Below are positions 46,721 through 55,331 of a DNA stretch of 64,000 bases, in pieces. Below the pieces are notes generated by a model. The model searched no databases, had not been told where the DNA came from, and saw only the letters and a program-made list of their open reading frames with translations. The DNA lies in NCBI GenBank assembly GCA_963774935.1, contig CAVZGO010000003.1:186001-250000 (forward strand), read 5' to 3'. The first letter of the stretch is position 1, and every line of letters starts with the position of its first letter. The position numbers and the translations under genes are program-made. Source of the DNA: CAVZGO01 sp963774935 (GTDB taxonomy: Bacteria > Chloroflexota > Anaerolineae > Anaerolineales > UBA4823).

Positions 46721-47832
46721 TGGTTACTGCTCCATGATCGCCACTCGTCCCAAAGCTTTTCAACAAATCCTTGTGGAGGTGTCCACATGACATTGAAACC
46801 GGGGGAATCTTTGAAATATCCAGCCAGGTAATTCTTGACTTCTTCTGCATCGACCATCCCAGTTCGTTCTGGGTTGAGTTGAACAACTAGACTGAAGGGA
46901 TGCGATTGTCGCAGCTCCCGTTGAATTGCACCGCGAAAGAGAATTCTGAAATCCCAATCGCGTAGCCGGTAACCCAGCAAAATTAAGGTTTTTTCTTTTA
47001 GCCCCTCATTCAAATAATAAGGCAATACCGGATTATACTGTTCCAATGGTTGGGTGATTGTGGCCATAAAAACAAGAAAATCATCTTCACTCAGGACCAG
47101 GGTCTTTGGAAATTTCTCGTGTCCAAACAAATGGTAAACGACTGGTTTTTGAGGAGACGGCCTGAAATCATCGGTAATACCAGAATCTGATAGCTGGTGC
47201 GGTCCATCACCGGACCAAGAGAATACTTGCCTTACTGGTGTACGCCCCTCCGACAGCAGGGCATCCTCCATGAAATCAAAATAGCTGGTCGTGATATAAG
47301 TAGAAATTGGTAGCCTCGCTAAGATTCGCAAGGTATCATGATCGGGTTGCTCAAATTGAGGATAATTAAGCATTTGAACAATTGCTGAGAAGGTTAATCC
47401 CCTTTGCGCTTCAAGTTCCGGCACCAGTGCGCTAACTTTTGGATCCTTACTTGCATAATTGAGAAGTAACCTTTTTAAGAATTCGCGGTACTGGCGCTCT
47501 GCACTCAATCTGTCGAGACTTTTAACAAATTTGAATAAAGAAACACGAGCAATATCAAAGTGATCGTCTAAAGGGTATTTCGGTTTTTCAGCAGCCCATT
47601 TCTCTGCAATCAACTCCAAACTGCTTTTGTTTAATCCTGATGTTGTATAGAGCAACTCACTTGGTGGATCCAAATCTGCTAATGCCTTTCTCTGAAATAT
47701 CTGTTCAATGCGTAGCGAATTACCGATAACTGGAATCAAGTTATCACTGCTAATACGATCGTTGACTTCAGCAAAAACTTGTAGATCAGTATCAGACCAT
47801 GGAATCTGGTTAGCATCATCAGAGTTAGCCAT
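46717..47832 (-). CDS. SIR2-like NAD-binding domain protein
   Basis: A 371-residue protein of the SIR2-like type used as an NAD-consuming or sensing module in prokaryotic conflict systems. 'NLIPVIGNSL' (31-40) matches the GAG-x-S nucleotide loop, 'YITTSYFDFMEDAL' the T-x-N-x-D-like segment, 'VVYHLFGHE' the HG region and 'LGYRLRDWDFRILF' the C-terminal nucleotide-contacting motif. It differs from true sirtuins and lacks a zinc ribbon. ATG 47832 is 44 bp after the CHAT-FGE stop; its own stop overlaps the STAND gene, so it is encoded between protease and NTPase. NADase activity is inference. Confidence 0.75.
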   Translation of the reverse strand: MANSDDANQIPWSDTDLQVFAEVNDRISSDNLIPVIGNSLRIEQIFQRKALADLDPPSELLYTTSGLNKSSLELIAEKWAAEKPKYPLDDHFDIARVSLFKFVKSLDRLSAERQYREFLKRLLLNYASKDPKVSALVPELEAQRGLTFSAIVQMLNYPQFEQPDHDTLRILARLPISTYITTSYFDFMEDALLSEGRTPVRQVFSWSGDGPHQLSDSGITDDFRPSPQKPVVYHLFGHEKFPKTLVLSEDDFLVFMATITQPLEQYNPVLPYYLNEGLKEKTLILLGYRLRDWDFRILFRGAIQRELRQSHPFSLVVQLNPERTGMVDAEEVKNYLAGYFKDSPGFNVMWTPPQGFVEKLWDEWRSWSSNQ

Positions 47833-47876
47833 CTAGCACCTCAAAAAAGAGTAAAACCGATTAATATTAGTTACGT

Positions 47877-49820
47877 TCACTCAACCCAGACCACCCGAAA
47901 TCCTGTTCTTTTCTTAGGCACGCCGGTTCGATCAGGAGGTACTGAACTGCGGTTTGTGCAGGTTTGAGCTTCAGGCGAATCCGAAGCGGCACCCCCTCTG
48001 ACAACCCGCCGCACCAGGCGATTGGCATCCAAGTTATTTCGAGCGTCGGATTTCCAAGGATATTTAAATTCTGGCACGAGTGGATTCTCTCCCCACAAGG
48101 AAACCGTCCATTCACGCACGTTGCCTACCAGGTCAAATACGCCATATACACTTTGAGCGACAAATTCATCGACAGGTGATATTCTTTCAGGATCTATATT
48201 CAACCGGTTAGGAATAAATTGATCACCCCATGGAAATAGCCTGCCATCCGGACCACGCGCAGCCTTCTCCCATTGGGCTTCATTCGGGAGCATGTACTTA
48301 CGACCAGTCTGCTTGCTCAACCATTCACAATAAGCAATGGCATCGTACCAGGTGATACCAAGTATAGGGTAATTTAGCTGGTCTGGAGGTGGGCGCTGTC
48401 CATACCAGCCTGCCTCAGGAGGTATTAATCGACCTGATTGCCTGATGAACTCCGCGAATTGTTCATTCGTGATTGGAAATTTGGCTATTCGATACGCAGG
48501 CAGATCTACCTGACTCTGAGGCACTTCTGATTGTGGGCGACCTGAAGATTCATCACTGCCCATTAAGAAGCTCCCAGCTGGGATGTAAACTGATTCAGGC
48601 TCGAAAAGCAGCCTGGCAGGGTTCGGGATAGCCAGACCTTTTGCTTCTTCGAACAATTGACCTTTGCGTAATCGTGTGTAAAGTACAGGTACCCACCAAT
48701 CCGATTGTGAATCAATTGCTTGTCTCCCGACCGCCATAGATTGCTCCACCTGGCCGCAATCAAGTAACTCTGCTATGAAGGCAGGGAAAAACAGACGTAT
48801 GGTATCCATCAAGACGTTATCCTGCATAGCGACTACTGCGGGAATTCCTGACTGAACCAGAAGAGGTCCCAAAGCAGCAAGCGCACCTTGATCGCTGCTT
48901 GATTGCGTAGAGCCAACCACACTCCCTGTACCAGCGCTCTGGCAAGAGGCTAAGAAAACCATCCGCGGTCGTTTTTCAATCGCCAATTTCTGTACAACAT
49001 CTACCAGACGCTTACCTTCAATTCTTTCGAAACCACCCACATCATTTTCTAACACCAGGTAAGAACGTATCGGGCTATTCTCATCCATTGGGTCATCGGG
49101 TAATAACGCGCCATGACAAACCAGATAAAGGAAGTCATAATCATTTAGCAAGGAATTAGCCAAGCTCGCTAAACTAGCCGATCCTGCTGCTCCAGGTATC
49201 GATGCTAACTTTGTTATCGTGCATCCAGCAAAAACCTCATCTACGCGCTTCGATTCACCTTCTACATCTACCGGAGCTAATTTCAACGTAGTATCGAGGC
49301 CATTATAAAATTCGAGACCCTCGCTTTCGCTTAATTCTTTCGGATTCGCGATGAGTGCCAGGACTCGTGCTCCAATTGCTGGACGAGGCTTTGTCGCACT
49401 CCAATCAGGACTCGCCAAAAATCGCGAGAATAATAGGTTTTGGTCCTTCGCTAAATAGGTTTGATCATCAGGATCCAACAGCAACTCCCAACGCACTCCT
49501 TGCAGCTCGCTTGCACTATTATCCACTTGAATCCGCATACGCAATGGAGCTCCAGTATTCTGGGCTATCGCTCGGGTATTACGATATAAGAGACCGAGAT
49601 TAGATGGTGAAAATATTGCCTTCGTAATAATTTGACCATATTCATCTGGGCGTCGGGAGGCGCGACGCAAAGATGTCAAATCTATAAAAATTGGCGCACG
49701 TTCTGGCGCGATCTCAACCGATCGATCCTCCTGAGCAAAGCGTAACTCAACCCAGTAATTATCATCAACCTTGAAGAGATTTACAATTAACTCCATTGAT
49801 GGAATTACCTGACCGGCCAA
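47877..49820 (-). CDS. CHAT-domain caspase-like peptidase fused to FGE/C-type-lectin-fold domain
   Basis: A 647-residue protein starting at TTG 49820, supported by GGAG about ten bases upstream. After an N-terminal helical/beta region, a CHAT peptidase domain (about 145-385) shows 'FLYLVCHGALL' with the catalytic His at about 236 and 'VFLASCQSAGTG' with the Cys at about 293. Residues about 410-647 form a formylglycine-generating-enzyme/sulfatase-modifying-factor domain ('VYIPAGSFLMGS', 'ITNEQFAEFI', 'YPILGITWYDAIAYCEWLS', 'LPNEAQWEKAARG', 'DLVGNVREW', 'RTGFRVV'). The usual catalytic cysteines of true FGE are not evident, so this is probably a ligand-recognition module. Third-last gene of the operon. 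Confidence 0.85.
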   Translation of the reverse strand: MAGQVIPSMELIVNLFKVDDNYWVELRFAQEDRSVEIAPERAPIFIDLTSLRRASRRPDEYGQIITKAIFSPSNLGLLYRNTRAIAQNTGAPLRMRIQVDNSASELQGVRWELLLDPDDQTYLAKDQNLLFSRFLASPDWSATKPRPAIGARVLALIANPKELSESEGLEFYNGLDTTLKLAPVDVEGESKRVDEVFAGCTITKLASIPGAAGSASLASLANSLLNDYDFLYLVCHGALLPDDPMDENSPIRSYLVLENDVGGFERIEGKRLVDVVQKLAIEKRPRMVFLASCQSAGTGSVVGSTQSSSDQGALAALGPLLVQSGIPAVVAMQDNVLMDTIRLFFPAFIAELLDCGQVEQSMAVGRQAIDSQSDWWVPVLYTRLRKGQLFEEAKGLAIPNPARLLFEPESVYIPAGSFLMGSDESSGRPQSEVPQSQVDLPAYRIAKFPITNEQFAEFIRQSGRLIPPEAGWYGQRPPPDQLNYPILGITWYDAIAYCEWLSKQTGRKYMLPNEAQWEKAARGPDGRLFPWGDQFIPNRLNIDPERISPVDEFVAQSVYGVFDLVGNVREWTVSLWGENPLVPEFKYPWKSDARNNLDANRLVRRVVRGGAASDSPEAQTCTNRSSVPPDRTGVPKKRTGFRVVWVE

Positions 49821-49851
49821 TTTTTACTTCTCCATTATTCCAGAATAAGAA

Positions 49852-51333
49852 TTAATTAAACTCAGAACTCCCAGGCATAATCCGAACAGCAGGATCTCCG
49901 ATAATTGCATAGCCTCGAGCATCATTGTGCGCCATCCAGTGGTAACTCAACAGTTTTGGATCATAGCGTGGATTTAAGCGTGCTTCTCCTAAGTCATACG
50001 CCAGGCTAGATGCAATCTGGGCGTACCGTTGATTGATATGCTCCATCGCATACCCCACGGGCATACCACGCATGAGTTGATAAATAACAGCTTTGAAGGA
50101 TTCGGGCTCTGTATCTACATCTCTCCATCGATAAGAATATCCCCAGGCTCGTTCAACATGACCGATCACCGCAAGAGCACCAGCCGTCGGTCGGCTGAGC
50201 AAGCGCTTTGGTAATTCTGCAATAAAAGGACGCGGTGCTAATGTAATTCTCTGGCGATTCTGAGCTAATGAATAATCATCCAAATTCGGTGTACCAGCGC
50301 CAAAACAGGCAAAGAAAAAGGCAATACTTCCGAGTAAGCCCTGATTACCCAACGGCAGGTCAATGACATCCTCTGCACCCAGGTACATATTACGAGCTGG
50401 AGCTCCAGGCCACTGATTCGGACCAGGCCATTCCTGGCATACCAGGGCACCTTGGAATGCAAGCTGGCGTGCATCGCCGGCTGACCAACCAACTCCATGC
50501 GTTGCTGTAAAAAGGAGAGCGGGCGATTCTTTTTCACCCATCAAATTTAATAATTGACTTTTATTGGCTTGTTCGGGAGGAACAAGTGTCGGCGGCAACC
50601 ATTTTTGACGTTGCGATTTTTCGAGTGTGTAGTTGTATAAAGGCTTAGCCAGGAGCTCAGCGCTGATTTGCGTGGCTTTATCATCTGGATGAGATGTAGC
50701 AATAAAGACTGCTTGGCGAGACCTAGTTAATTGACCAGGAGTTTCAGCAAAGACAACATTTTTTGAGTAATTGGAATAGTCTTCTAGAGTATTAAAATCT
50801 ATTCGACCGACTGCAAATTGGATATCCAACTCATATTGAAACTGAAATGGGATGCTTTCTGGGCTACCCATTAACACCAGGTAATAGGGGATTTTTGAAG
50901 GATTGACGGTCCCGGGTGATAATCCGTGCTTGCTGGCAAAAAACTCACCACTTTCTCCCCATTGGTATCCATCTTTACCGGAGAAGACTCGAAACCTGGA
51001 TCCAGCTTGTTCCTTTCGCCACTGAATAAGATCAGTTAAAGCATCTAATATAATATTTACCCCTGCATCATCAACCTGGCTGTTAAATATAATCCCCCAT
51101 CCAGTATCTGATAAGTTGTCTGGTTCAGCATCTGGTGAAAGATCAAGGTGGGCTAAACCAGCATTTTCACGCATTTCAAGAGAGCTGATTGTTTCCACTC
51201 CTCCGAGTATGTCAATAGGTTTCGACTCGCGTGCCCTTTGCCGAAGAGAATCTAATGGAAAAGGTGGTGTTAAGTAACCAGCTTGATCTCCGCTTAAGCC
51301 ATTCAAGTAAATCAAGTCGTCGTCCAAAGCCAT
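49852..51333 (-). CDS. caspase-fold (peptidase C25/gingipain-like) protein
   Basis: A 493-residue protein. An N-terminal 'SSLEMRENAGLAHLDLSPD' region precedes a clan-CD peptidase core with 'PALLFTATHGVGW' (His near 279) and 'IAFFFACFGAGTPN' (Cys near 343), then 'ELPKRLLSRPTAGALAVIGHVERAW' and 'GYAIIGDPAVRI', the latter typical of C25/gingipain-like domains. No signal peptide is seen, so it should act in the cytoplasm. It is the first gene of the operon; GGGGAGAA precedes the ATG and a promoter lies about 95 bp upstream. A role as regulated effector protease is inferred. Confidence 0.75.
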   Translation of the reverse strand: MALDDDLIYLNGLSGDQAGYLTPPFPLDSLRQRARESKPIDILGGVETISSLEMRENAGLAHLDLSPDAEPDNLSDTGWGIIFNSQVDDAGVNIILDALTDLIQWRKEQAGSRFRVFSGKDGYQWGESGEFFASKHGLSPGTVNPSKIPYYLVLMGSPESIPFQFQYELDIQFAVGRIDFNTLEDYSNYSKNVVFAETPGQLTRSRQAVFIATSHPDDKATQISAELLAKPLYNYTLEKSQRQKWLPPTLVPPEQANKSQLLNLMGEKESPALLFTATHGVGWSAGDARQLAFQGALVCQEWPGPNQWPGAPARNMYLGAEDVIDLPLGNQGLLGSIAFFFACFGAGTPNLDDYSLAQNRQRITLAPRPFIAELPKRLLSRPTAGALAVIGHVERAWGYSYRWRDVDTEPESFKAVIYQLMRGMPVGYAMEHINQRYAQIASSLAYDLGEARLNPRYDPKLLSYHWMAHNDARGYAIIGDPAVRIMPGSSEFN

Positions 51334-51428
51334 TTCTCCCCAAAACGAGCATTTTTAGAGCTATGAAACACTATTGAAAATTTTATTTATAAAGGCGAAT
51401 GATTCAAGGATAAGTTGTTCTAAAACCT

Positions 51429-51457
51429 ATTGTAGACAAAATTGGTCAAAAAATCAA
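51429..51457 (-). promoter_or_regulatory. sigma-70-type promoter of the conflict-like operon
   Basis: On the minus strand TTGATT (51457-51452) and TACAAT (51434-51429) are separated by 17 bp, about 95 bp upstream of the C25-like gene start. The IS insertion point lies 90 bp further upstream, so the promoter is intact. Confidence 0.55.
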
Positions 51458-51537
51458 GTGCAATATAAGTAAATGAAGAAAGAATAATAATGTGATCATT
51501 TCTAGATTATCGAGGCATCAGTGAATTTACGTATTAC

Positions 51538-52768
51538 CCAATCGAGAGACTGTCACAAAACTGGTAGGTTTAATGAAAAAATGACCGGACCTGAGTAAGA
51601 TTGTAGGTGATGAAACCGCAATCAAAAACAGGAGCCGGTCATGGCGATTATTGTCCTGAAACTTCCAGATGTCAAGGCTGAAGCCGAAAGTCGACCAGAA
51701 AAGTGTCCAGCATGTGGATATGACATTCTGCAGCGCTGGGGAGGTCAAACGAAGCAGGTACGCGATCCGCACGTCCATGAAGTAGTGGTGTATCGCTATT
51801 ATTGTTGTCGCTGTCGACATACCTTTCGGCATTATCCAGCAGGGGTCGATCAAGCGCAACAAAGTCAGCGACTGCGCAAACTGGCAGCAGTGTGTTGGGC
51901 ATTGGGATTGAGTTATCGGGGGATAGAAGTGATCTTTACAGCGATTGGTTTTGGGATTGACCATATGACCGCCTGGCGGGATGTGCAAGCACAAGCCGAG
52001 TCCTTGCGCCAGCAGCGAAAGCAACAGCCCGTGCGAGTGTTGGGGCTGGATGGCGCCTATGTGCGCGGTATGGGAGAGACACAGCCGGTGCTGGTGGCGG
52101 TCGATCTGGGGAATGGCGAGCCGGTAGCGATTGGCTATGTGGATGAAAATAAACCTCAGGCAGTGCGACGCTGGTTAGAACCTTTGGTGAAGCAACTCGG
52201 GGTGAGTGTGATCGTGACGGATGATCTGGCGGCGTATAAGACGGTCTTGGATAAATTGGATGTAGAGCATCAAATCTGCCAATTTCATGTCCGGCGCTGG
52301 GTGGGACGCACTTTGAAGGAACTGCGAGAAACTGTGCCGAAAGAGTGGCGTATGGTGGTCGATGAAGTCAAACAAATCATTTCTGAGTTACCCCCGGAAG
52401 GCAGCAAACGCCTGTTCGAACTCTGGAAACAAATCCCCGAACGCCGGATTGGGCAGGACGGCCCTCGCTCTCCCCTGGAACAACTGCGCAATCTGCTCAT
52501 TCGCCTGAGTGAGCACTGGACTTACTATCGCGTATTTACCTGGCAGAATGAGGTGCCCTGGACCAATAATGGCACTGAGCAAGTCATCGGCCGGATGAAA
52601 GTCCGCAGCAGGACAGTTCGCGGTTATAAATCCCCCAATGGCATGCTGGCTGGATTGTTGGTCGCCGCATGCCGCACTGCCTAAGCCATCTCTGACCAGA
52701 TTGGCCAGCCTTGCTCCGTCGCACTTCCGGTAATTCCCCCACCAATTTTGTGACAATCACCCAATCGA
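51538..52768. mobile_element. complete insertion sequence with 8-bp target-site duplication
   Basis: The element spans 51546-52760 (1,215 bp). Its ends GAGACTGTCACAAAAcTGG and the reverse complement of the right end (GTGATTGTCACAAAATTGG) form imperfect inverted repeats. The 8-bp direct repeat CCAATCGA flanks it at 51538-51545 and 52761-52768. One intact DDE transposase gene lies inside. The eight-base duplication and GA...GTCACAAAA termini are like IS256/ISL3-type elements, but the family is not fixed. Confidence 0.85.
51641..52684 (+). CDS. DDE transposase of the 1.2-kb insertion sequence
   Basis: An intact 347-residue transposase. An N-terminal Cys4-type zinc-binding segment ('CPACGYDILQRWGG' and 'YYCCRCRHTFRHYPAG') precedes a DDE core with 'RVLGLDGAYVRGMG' (first D), 'VIVTDDLAAYKTV' (second D), 'QICQFHVRRWVG' (a C-x-x-H motif as in Mutator/IS256-like enzymes) and 'NNGTEQVIGRMK' (E). 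The frame is full length and unbroken, so the element is probably active or recently was. Family between IS256-like and ISL3-like. Confidence 0.85.
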   Translation: MAIIVLKLPDVKAEAESRPEKCPACGYDILQRWGGQTKQVRDPHVHEVVVYRYYCCRCRHTFRHYPAGVDQAQQSQRLRKLAAVCWALGLSYRGIEVIFTAIGFGIDHMTAWRDVQAQAESLRQQRKQQPVRVLGLDGAYVRGMGETQPVLVAVDLGNGEPVAIGYVDENKPQAVRRWLEPLVKQLGVSVIVTDDLAAYKTVLDKLDVEHQICQFHVRRWVGRTLKELRETVPKEWRMVVDEVKQIISELPPEGSKRLFELWKQIPERRIGQDGPRSPLEQLRNLLIRLSEHWTYYRVFTWQNEVPWTNNGTEQVIGRMKVRSRTVRGYKSPNGMLAGLLVAACRTA

Positions 52769-52775
52769 ACGCAGC

Positions 52776-52804
52776 TTGACAAAATAGAATATATGTTCTA
52801 TAAT
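52776..52804 (+). promoter_or_regulatory. perfect-consensus promoter of the membrane protein gene
   Basis: TTGACA (52776-52781) and TATAAT (52799-52804) match consensus exactly with 17-bp spacing. A near-palindrome AGAATATATGTTCT overlaps the spacer and could be an operator. It begins seven bases after the IS target duplication. Confidence 0.85.
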
Positions 52805-52834
52805 TATGTTATCTAATGATAAGGAGGTCCTGAG

Positions 52835-53617
52835 ATGAGTGCAAATTCGTATTCTAACCAAGGCCAGCATACTGAGCCGCGTCTACGGATGCGCCGAGGT
52901 TTTACATTCGGCGCAATCATACTCCTGGCATTAATAATGTTTGAGATTTTCAATTACAGTACTACTGAGTTTGCCCTTACTGACCTTCTTGGCAATTTGA
53001 GCTTTATGGGTATCCCGTGGGCAACAATCCTCGCACTTGCATTTTGTGGTATCGATTTTGCAGGGATTGCGCGTTTACATACCCCCGAGGATGGTTACGG
53101 GCAACCAAGCGAGACATGGTATTTATTTGGAGCGTGGCTCCTCGGAGCTACAATGAATGCAATGCTAACCTGGTGGGGTGTTTCACTAGCGATTGCACAC
53201 CAATCTTCAGCAGGTGACATATTGGTTGACCAACAGACCTTGCTTAGAGTTGTCCCTATTTTTGTAGCCGTACTCGTGTGGCTGATACGAGTACTCATTA
53301 TCGGCACCTACTCTATCGCTGGTACACGATTATTAAGCCAAAGAGACTTCAACCGGAAAAATTGGCGCTGGGGTAATAAACAACAATCTGGAAATTATCG
53401 AAGTCTAGGCGCGCCACAGTCCTCGAGCATGACAGCAGCACCTACGAAGACGGGTTATGGATACAGCCGGAGCTCGAATAATAACCAAAATCGATCGTAT
53501 CAATTCTCATCACATTCCGGCAACAATCATCCAGGATATTCGTCTTTCAATGCAAATCAAGGACAGCCAGCCAGTCAAAATGCTCCCGTTCGCCGAAATT
53601 ACAAATCGAAGCCTTAA
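52835..53617 (+). CDS. hypothetical multi-pass membrane protein
   Basis: A 260-residue protein with AAGGAGG about six bases before the ATG and a perfect promoter. Four predicted helices lie at about 28-45, 58-75, 92-115 and 135-160 ('GAIILLALIMFEIFNY', 'IPWATILALAFCGIDFAG'). The C-terminal about 90 residues are hydrophilic, rich in Ser, Asn, Gln, Arg and Tyr, and low complexity. No family was recognised. Strong expression is suggested by the promoter. Confidence 0.7.
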   Translation: MSANSYSNQGQHTEPRLRMRRGFTFGAIILLALIMFEIFNYSTTEFALTDLLGNLSFMGIPWATILALAFCGIDFAGIARLHTPEDGYGQPSETWYLFGAWLLGATMNAMLTWWGVSLAIAHQSSAGDILVDQQTLLRVVPIFVAVLVWLIRVLIIGTYSIAGTRLLSQRDFNRKNWRWGNKQQSGNYRSLGAPQSSSMTAAPTKTGYGYSRSSNNNQNRSYQFSSHSGNNHPGYSSFNANQGQPASQNAPVRRNYKSKP

Positions 53618-53657
53618 AACAATTTATCCAATCGAATATTTTCGGAAGGACAAATGG

Positions 53658-54212
53658 TCAGCCGCCCAATTCTGCAATAATTTCATCTGCAGATAAAATA
53701 AGCGCATAAGTCCCCTTGAGCGCGGCAAGGAAGGCTACGTGTACCTGCCCAGCAGAGATTTTCATCTCTCGGAAAGTCAAATCTTTCGACGCGCATGCAT
53801 CATCAGCCAACCAGCAGGTGAAACCGAAGTCGAAAGCGGCTCGTGTAGTCGCATCGACACACATATGCGTCATCATTCCACACACAACAACGCGCTCAAT
53901 TTCCATTTCAATTAGTTTTTCTAATAAATTCGTCTCCCGAAAACTATTCGGATAATGCTTTTCAATCGATAGCTCTCCGTCAATCGGTAGAACGTTTTCA
54001 TGCGTCTGTGCTCCGCGCGTACCTGGGAGAAAAAATGTTGCACCTGGGCGAGAAGAAATATGCCGAATGTGGATTATAGGCAGATTTGCTTTGCGAAAGA
54101 AGAATAACAACTCTCTCGCCTTCAGGCTGGCTGACAGACTATTTTCCAGGGGATTTTTTCCATCATCGAAGTAATCATTCTGGATATCAATTAGCAATAA
54201 TGCAGTTTTCAT
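53658..54212 (-). CDS. isochorismatase-like cysteine hydrolase
   Basis: A 184-residue hydrolase. The catalytic triad positions are visible: Asp in 'ALLLIDIQNDYF', Lys in 'LSIEKHYPNSF' and Cys in 'MMTHMCVDATTRAA'. Family members include nicotinamidases and N-carbamoylsarcosine amidases. GGAGG precedes the ATG. It is convergent with the membrane protein gene and stands alone. The substrate is unknown. Confidence 0.88.
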   Translation of the reverse strand: MKTALLLIDIQNDYFDDGKNPLENSLSASLKARELLFFFRKANLPIIHIRHISSRPGATFFLPGTRGAQTHENVLPIDGELSIEKHYPNSFRETNLLEKLIEMEIERVVVCGMMTHMCVDATTRAAFDFGFTCWLADDACASKDLTFREMKISAGQVHVAFLAALKGTYALILSADEIIAELGG

Positions 54213-54352
54213 GTAGAACCTCCTAACGGATTACTCGAAATAATTTTAAGGTGAATTATAACCGCCTGATATAATGAACAATTCCTAATTCCTTGTTCGA
54301 GCGCTTATTTGTTCGTCGGGAAAATTGTGCTTTGTAAAACCCTATTTGTCCT

Positions 54353-55306
54353 ATGAATTTGGTTGCTTACTTATCTAATAATAAAATTATAACCCTCGCC
54401 CATTCTGGAAAACGATTTCCACACCACTGGACCTACCCGATTGGTGCTTCTTTTTTCTCACTTCTTACACCTTATCTATCAAGTCTTTGTTTATTACCTT
54501 ACTACATCTTTATTGCCTGGCGTGACCCTGAATACACCAATCGATTAGCAACCGATTTAACTTTTGATGGACTGATTGGTTTCCTGGGTATTTTTATTTT
54601 CGTCGCTGGTTGGCTGTGGATTTTCGAACGACGCGGTTTAATGTCAACAGGATTTATTCGGGATAATATTCTGACTAAATACTTGCATGGACTGTCGATT
54701 GGAATTTTGATGATAATTATTGTCATCTTATTGATTTCTGCCAGTGAAAAAAATATAATAACCAGCCACATATCCAATAATTACACTACATTGTTGCGAG
54801 GATCAGGTTTACTGTTAATTGGATTCGTTATTCAAGGAGCAGCCGAGGAGGTACTTGCACGAGGATTTGTTCTACCAGTTGTTGGTGCCCGTTTTGGTGT
54901 GGTATGGGGCATCCTAATATCCTCAGTGTTATTCGGTTTATTGCATTTATTGAATCCCAATCTTCAACGAATAGCCATCGTCAACCTTATCATATTTGGC
55001 ATATTCGCTGCGTTATATGCCCTTTGGGAGGGCAGTTTATGGGGGATTTGCGGCTTACACACCGCCTGGAACTGGGTGCTTGGAAGTTTTTTCGGAGCAC
55101 CTGTCAGTGGTTTACATGTTCAACCATCTTGGTTGCAATATACACCAAGCAGCTCGGCTTTGTGGGATGGTGGAAGTTTTGGACCTGAAGGTGGTTTGGT
55201 GGTTTCCCTGGTTTTATTATCAGGAATAATTATCATACTATGGCGATTGGTACAAAAAGCACGTAAGGAAAACGCACCAACAACTAGCAATCAAAACCCA
55301 CTTTGA
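54353..55306 (+). CDS. CPBP-family intramembrane glutamic endopeptidase
   Basis: A 317-residue membrane protein with about eight predicted helices. It has the CPBP (Rce1-like/Abi) motifs 'GAAEEVLARGFVLP' (EExxxR), 'VLFGLLHLLNP' and 'LHTAWNWVLG'. The family includes CAAX-type proteases and self-immunity proteins. The start has no strong Shine-Dalgarno sequence. RarD follows 26 bp after its stop. Confidence 0.85.
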   Translation: MNLVAYLSNNKIITLAHSGKRFPHHWTYPIGASFFSLLTPYLSSLCLLPYYIFIAWRDPEYTNRLATDLTFDGLIGFLGIFIFVAGWLWIFERRGLMSTGFIRDNILTKYLHGLSIGILMIIIVILLISASEKNIITSHISNNYTTLLRGSGLLLIGFVIQGAAEEVLARGFVLPVVGARFGVVWGILISSVLFGLLHLLNPNLQRIAIVNLIIFGIFAALYALWEGSLWGICGLHTAWNWVLGSFFGAPVSGLHVQPSWLQYTPSSSALWDGGSFGPEGGLVVSLVLLSGIIIILWRLVQKARKENAPTTSNQNPL

Positions 55307-55331
55307 TTTAGAGGAATTAATAGAAAATACA

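Noticed and set aside
49355..49603. Plus-strand frame opposite the CHAT gene
   Set aside because: No ribosome-binding site or recognisable motif; the opposite strand has a clear CHAT domain.
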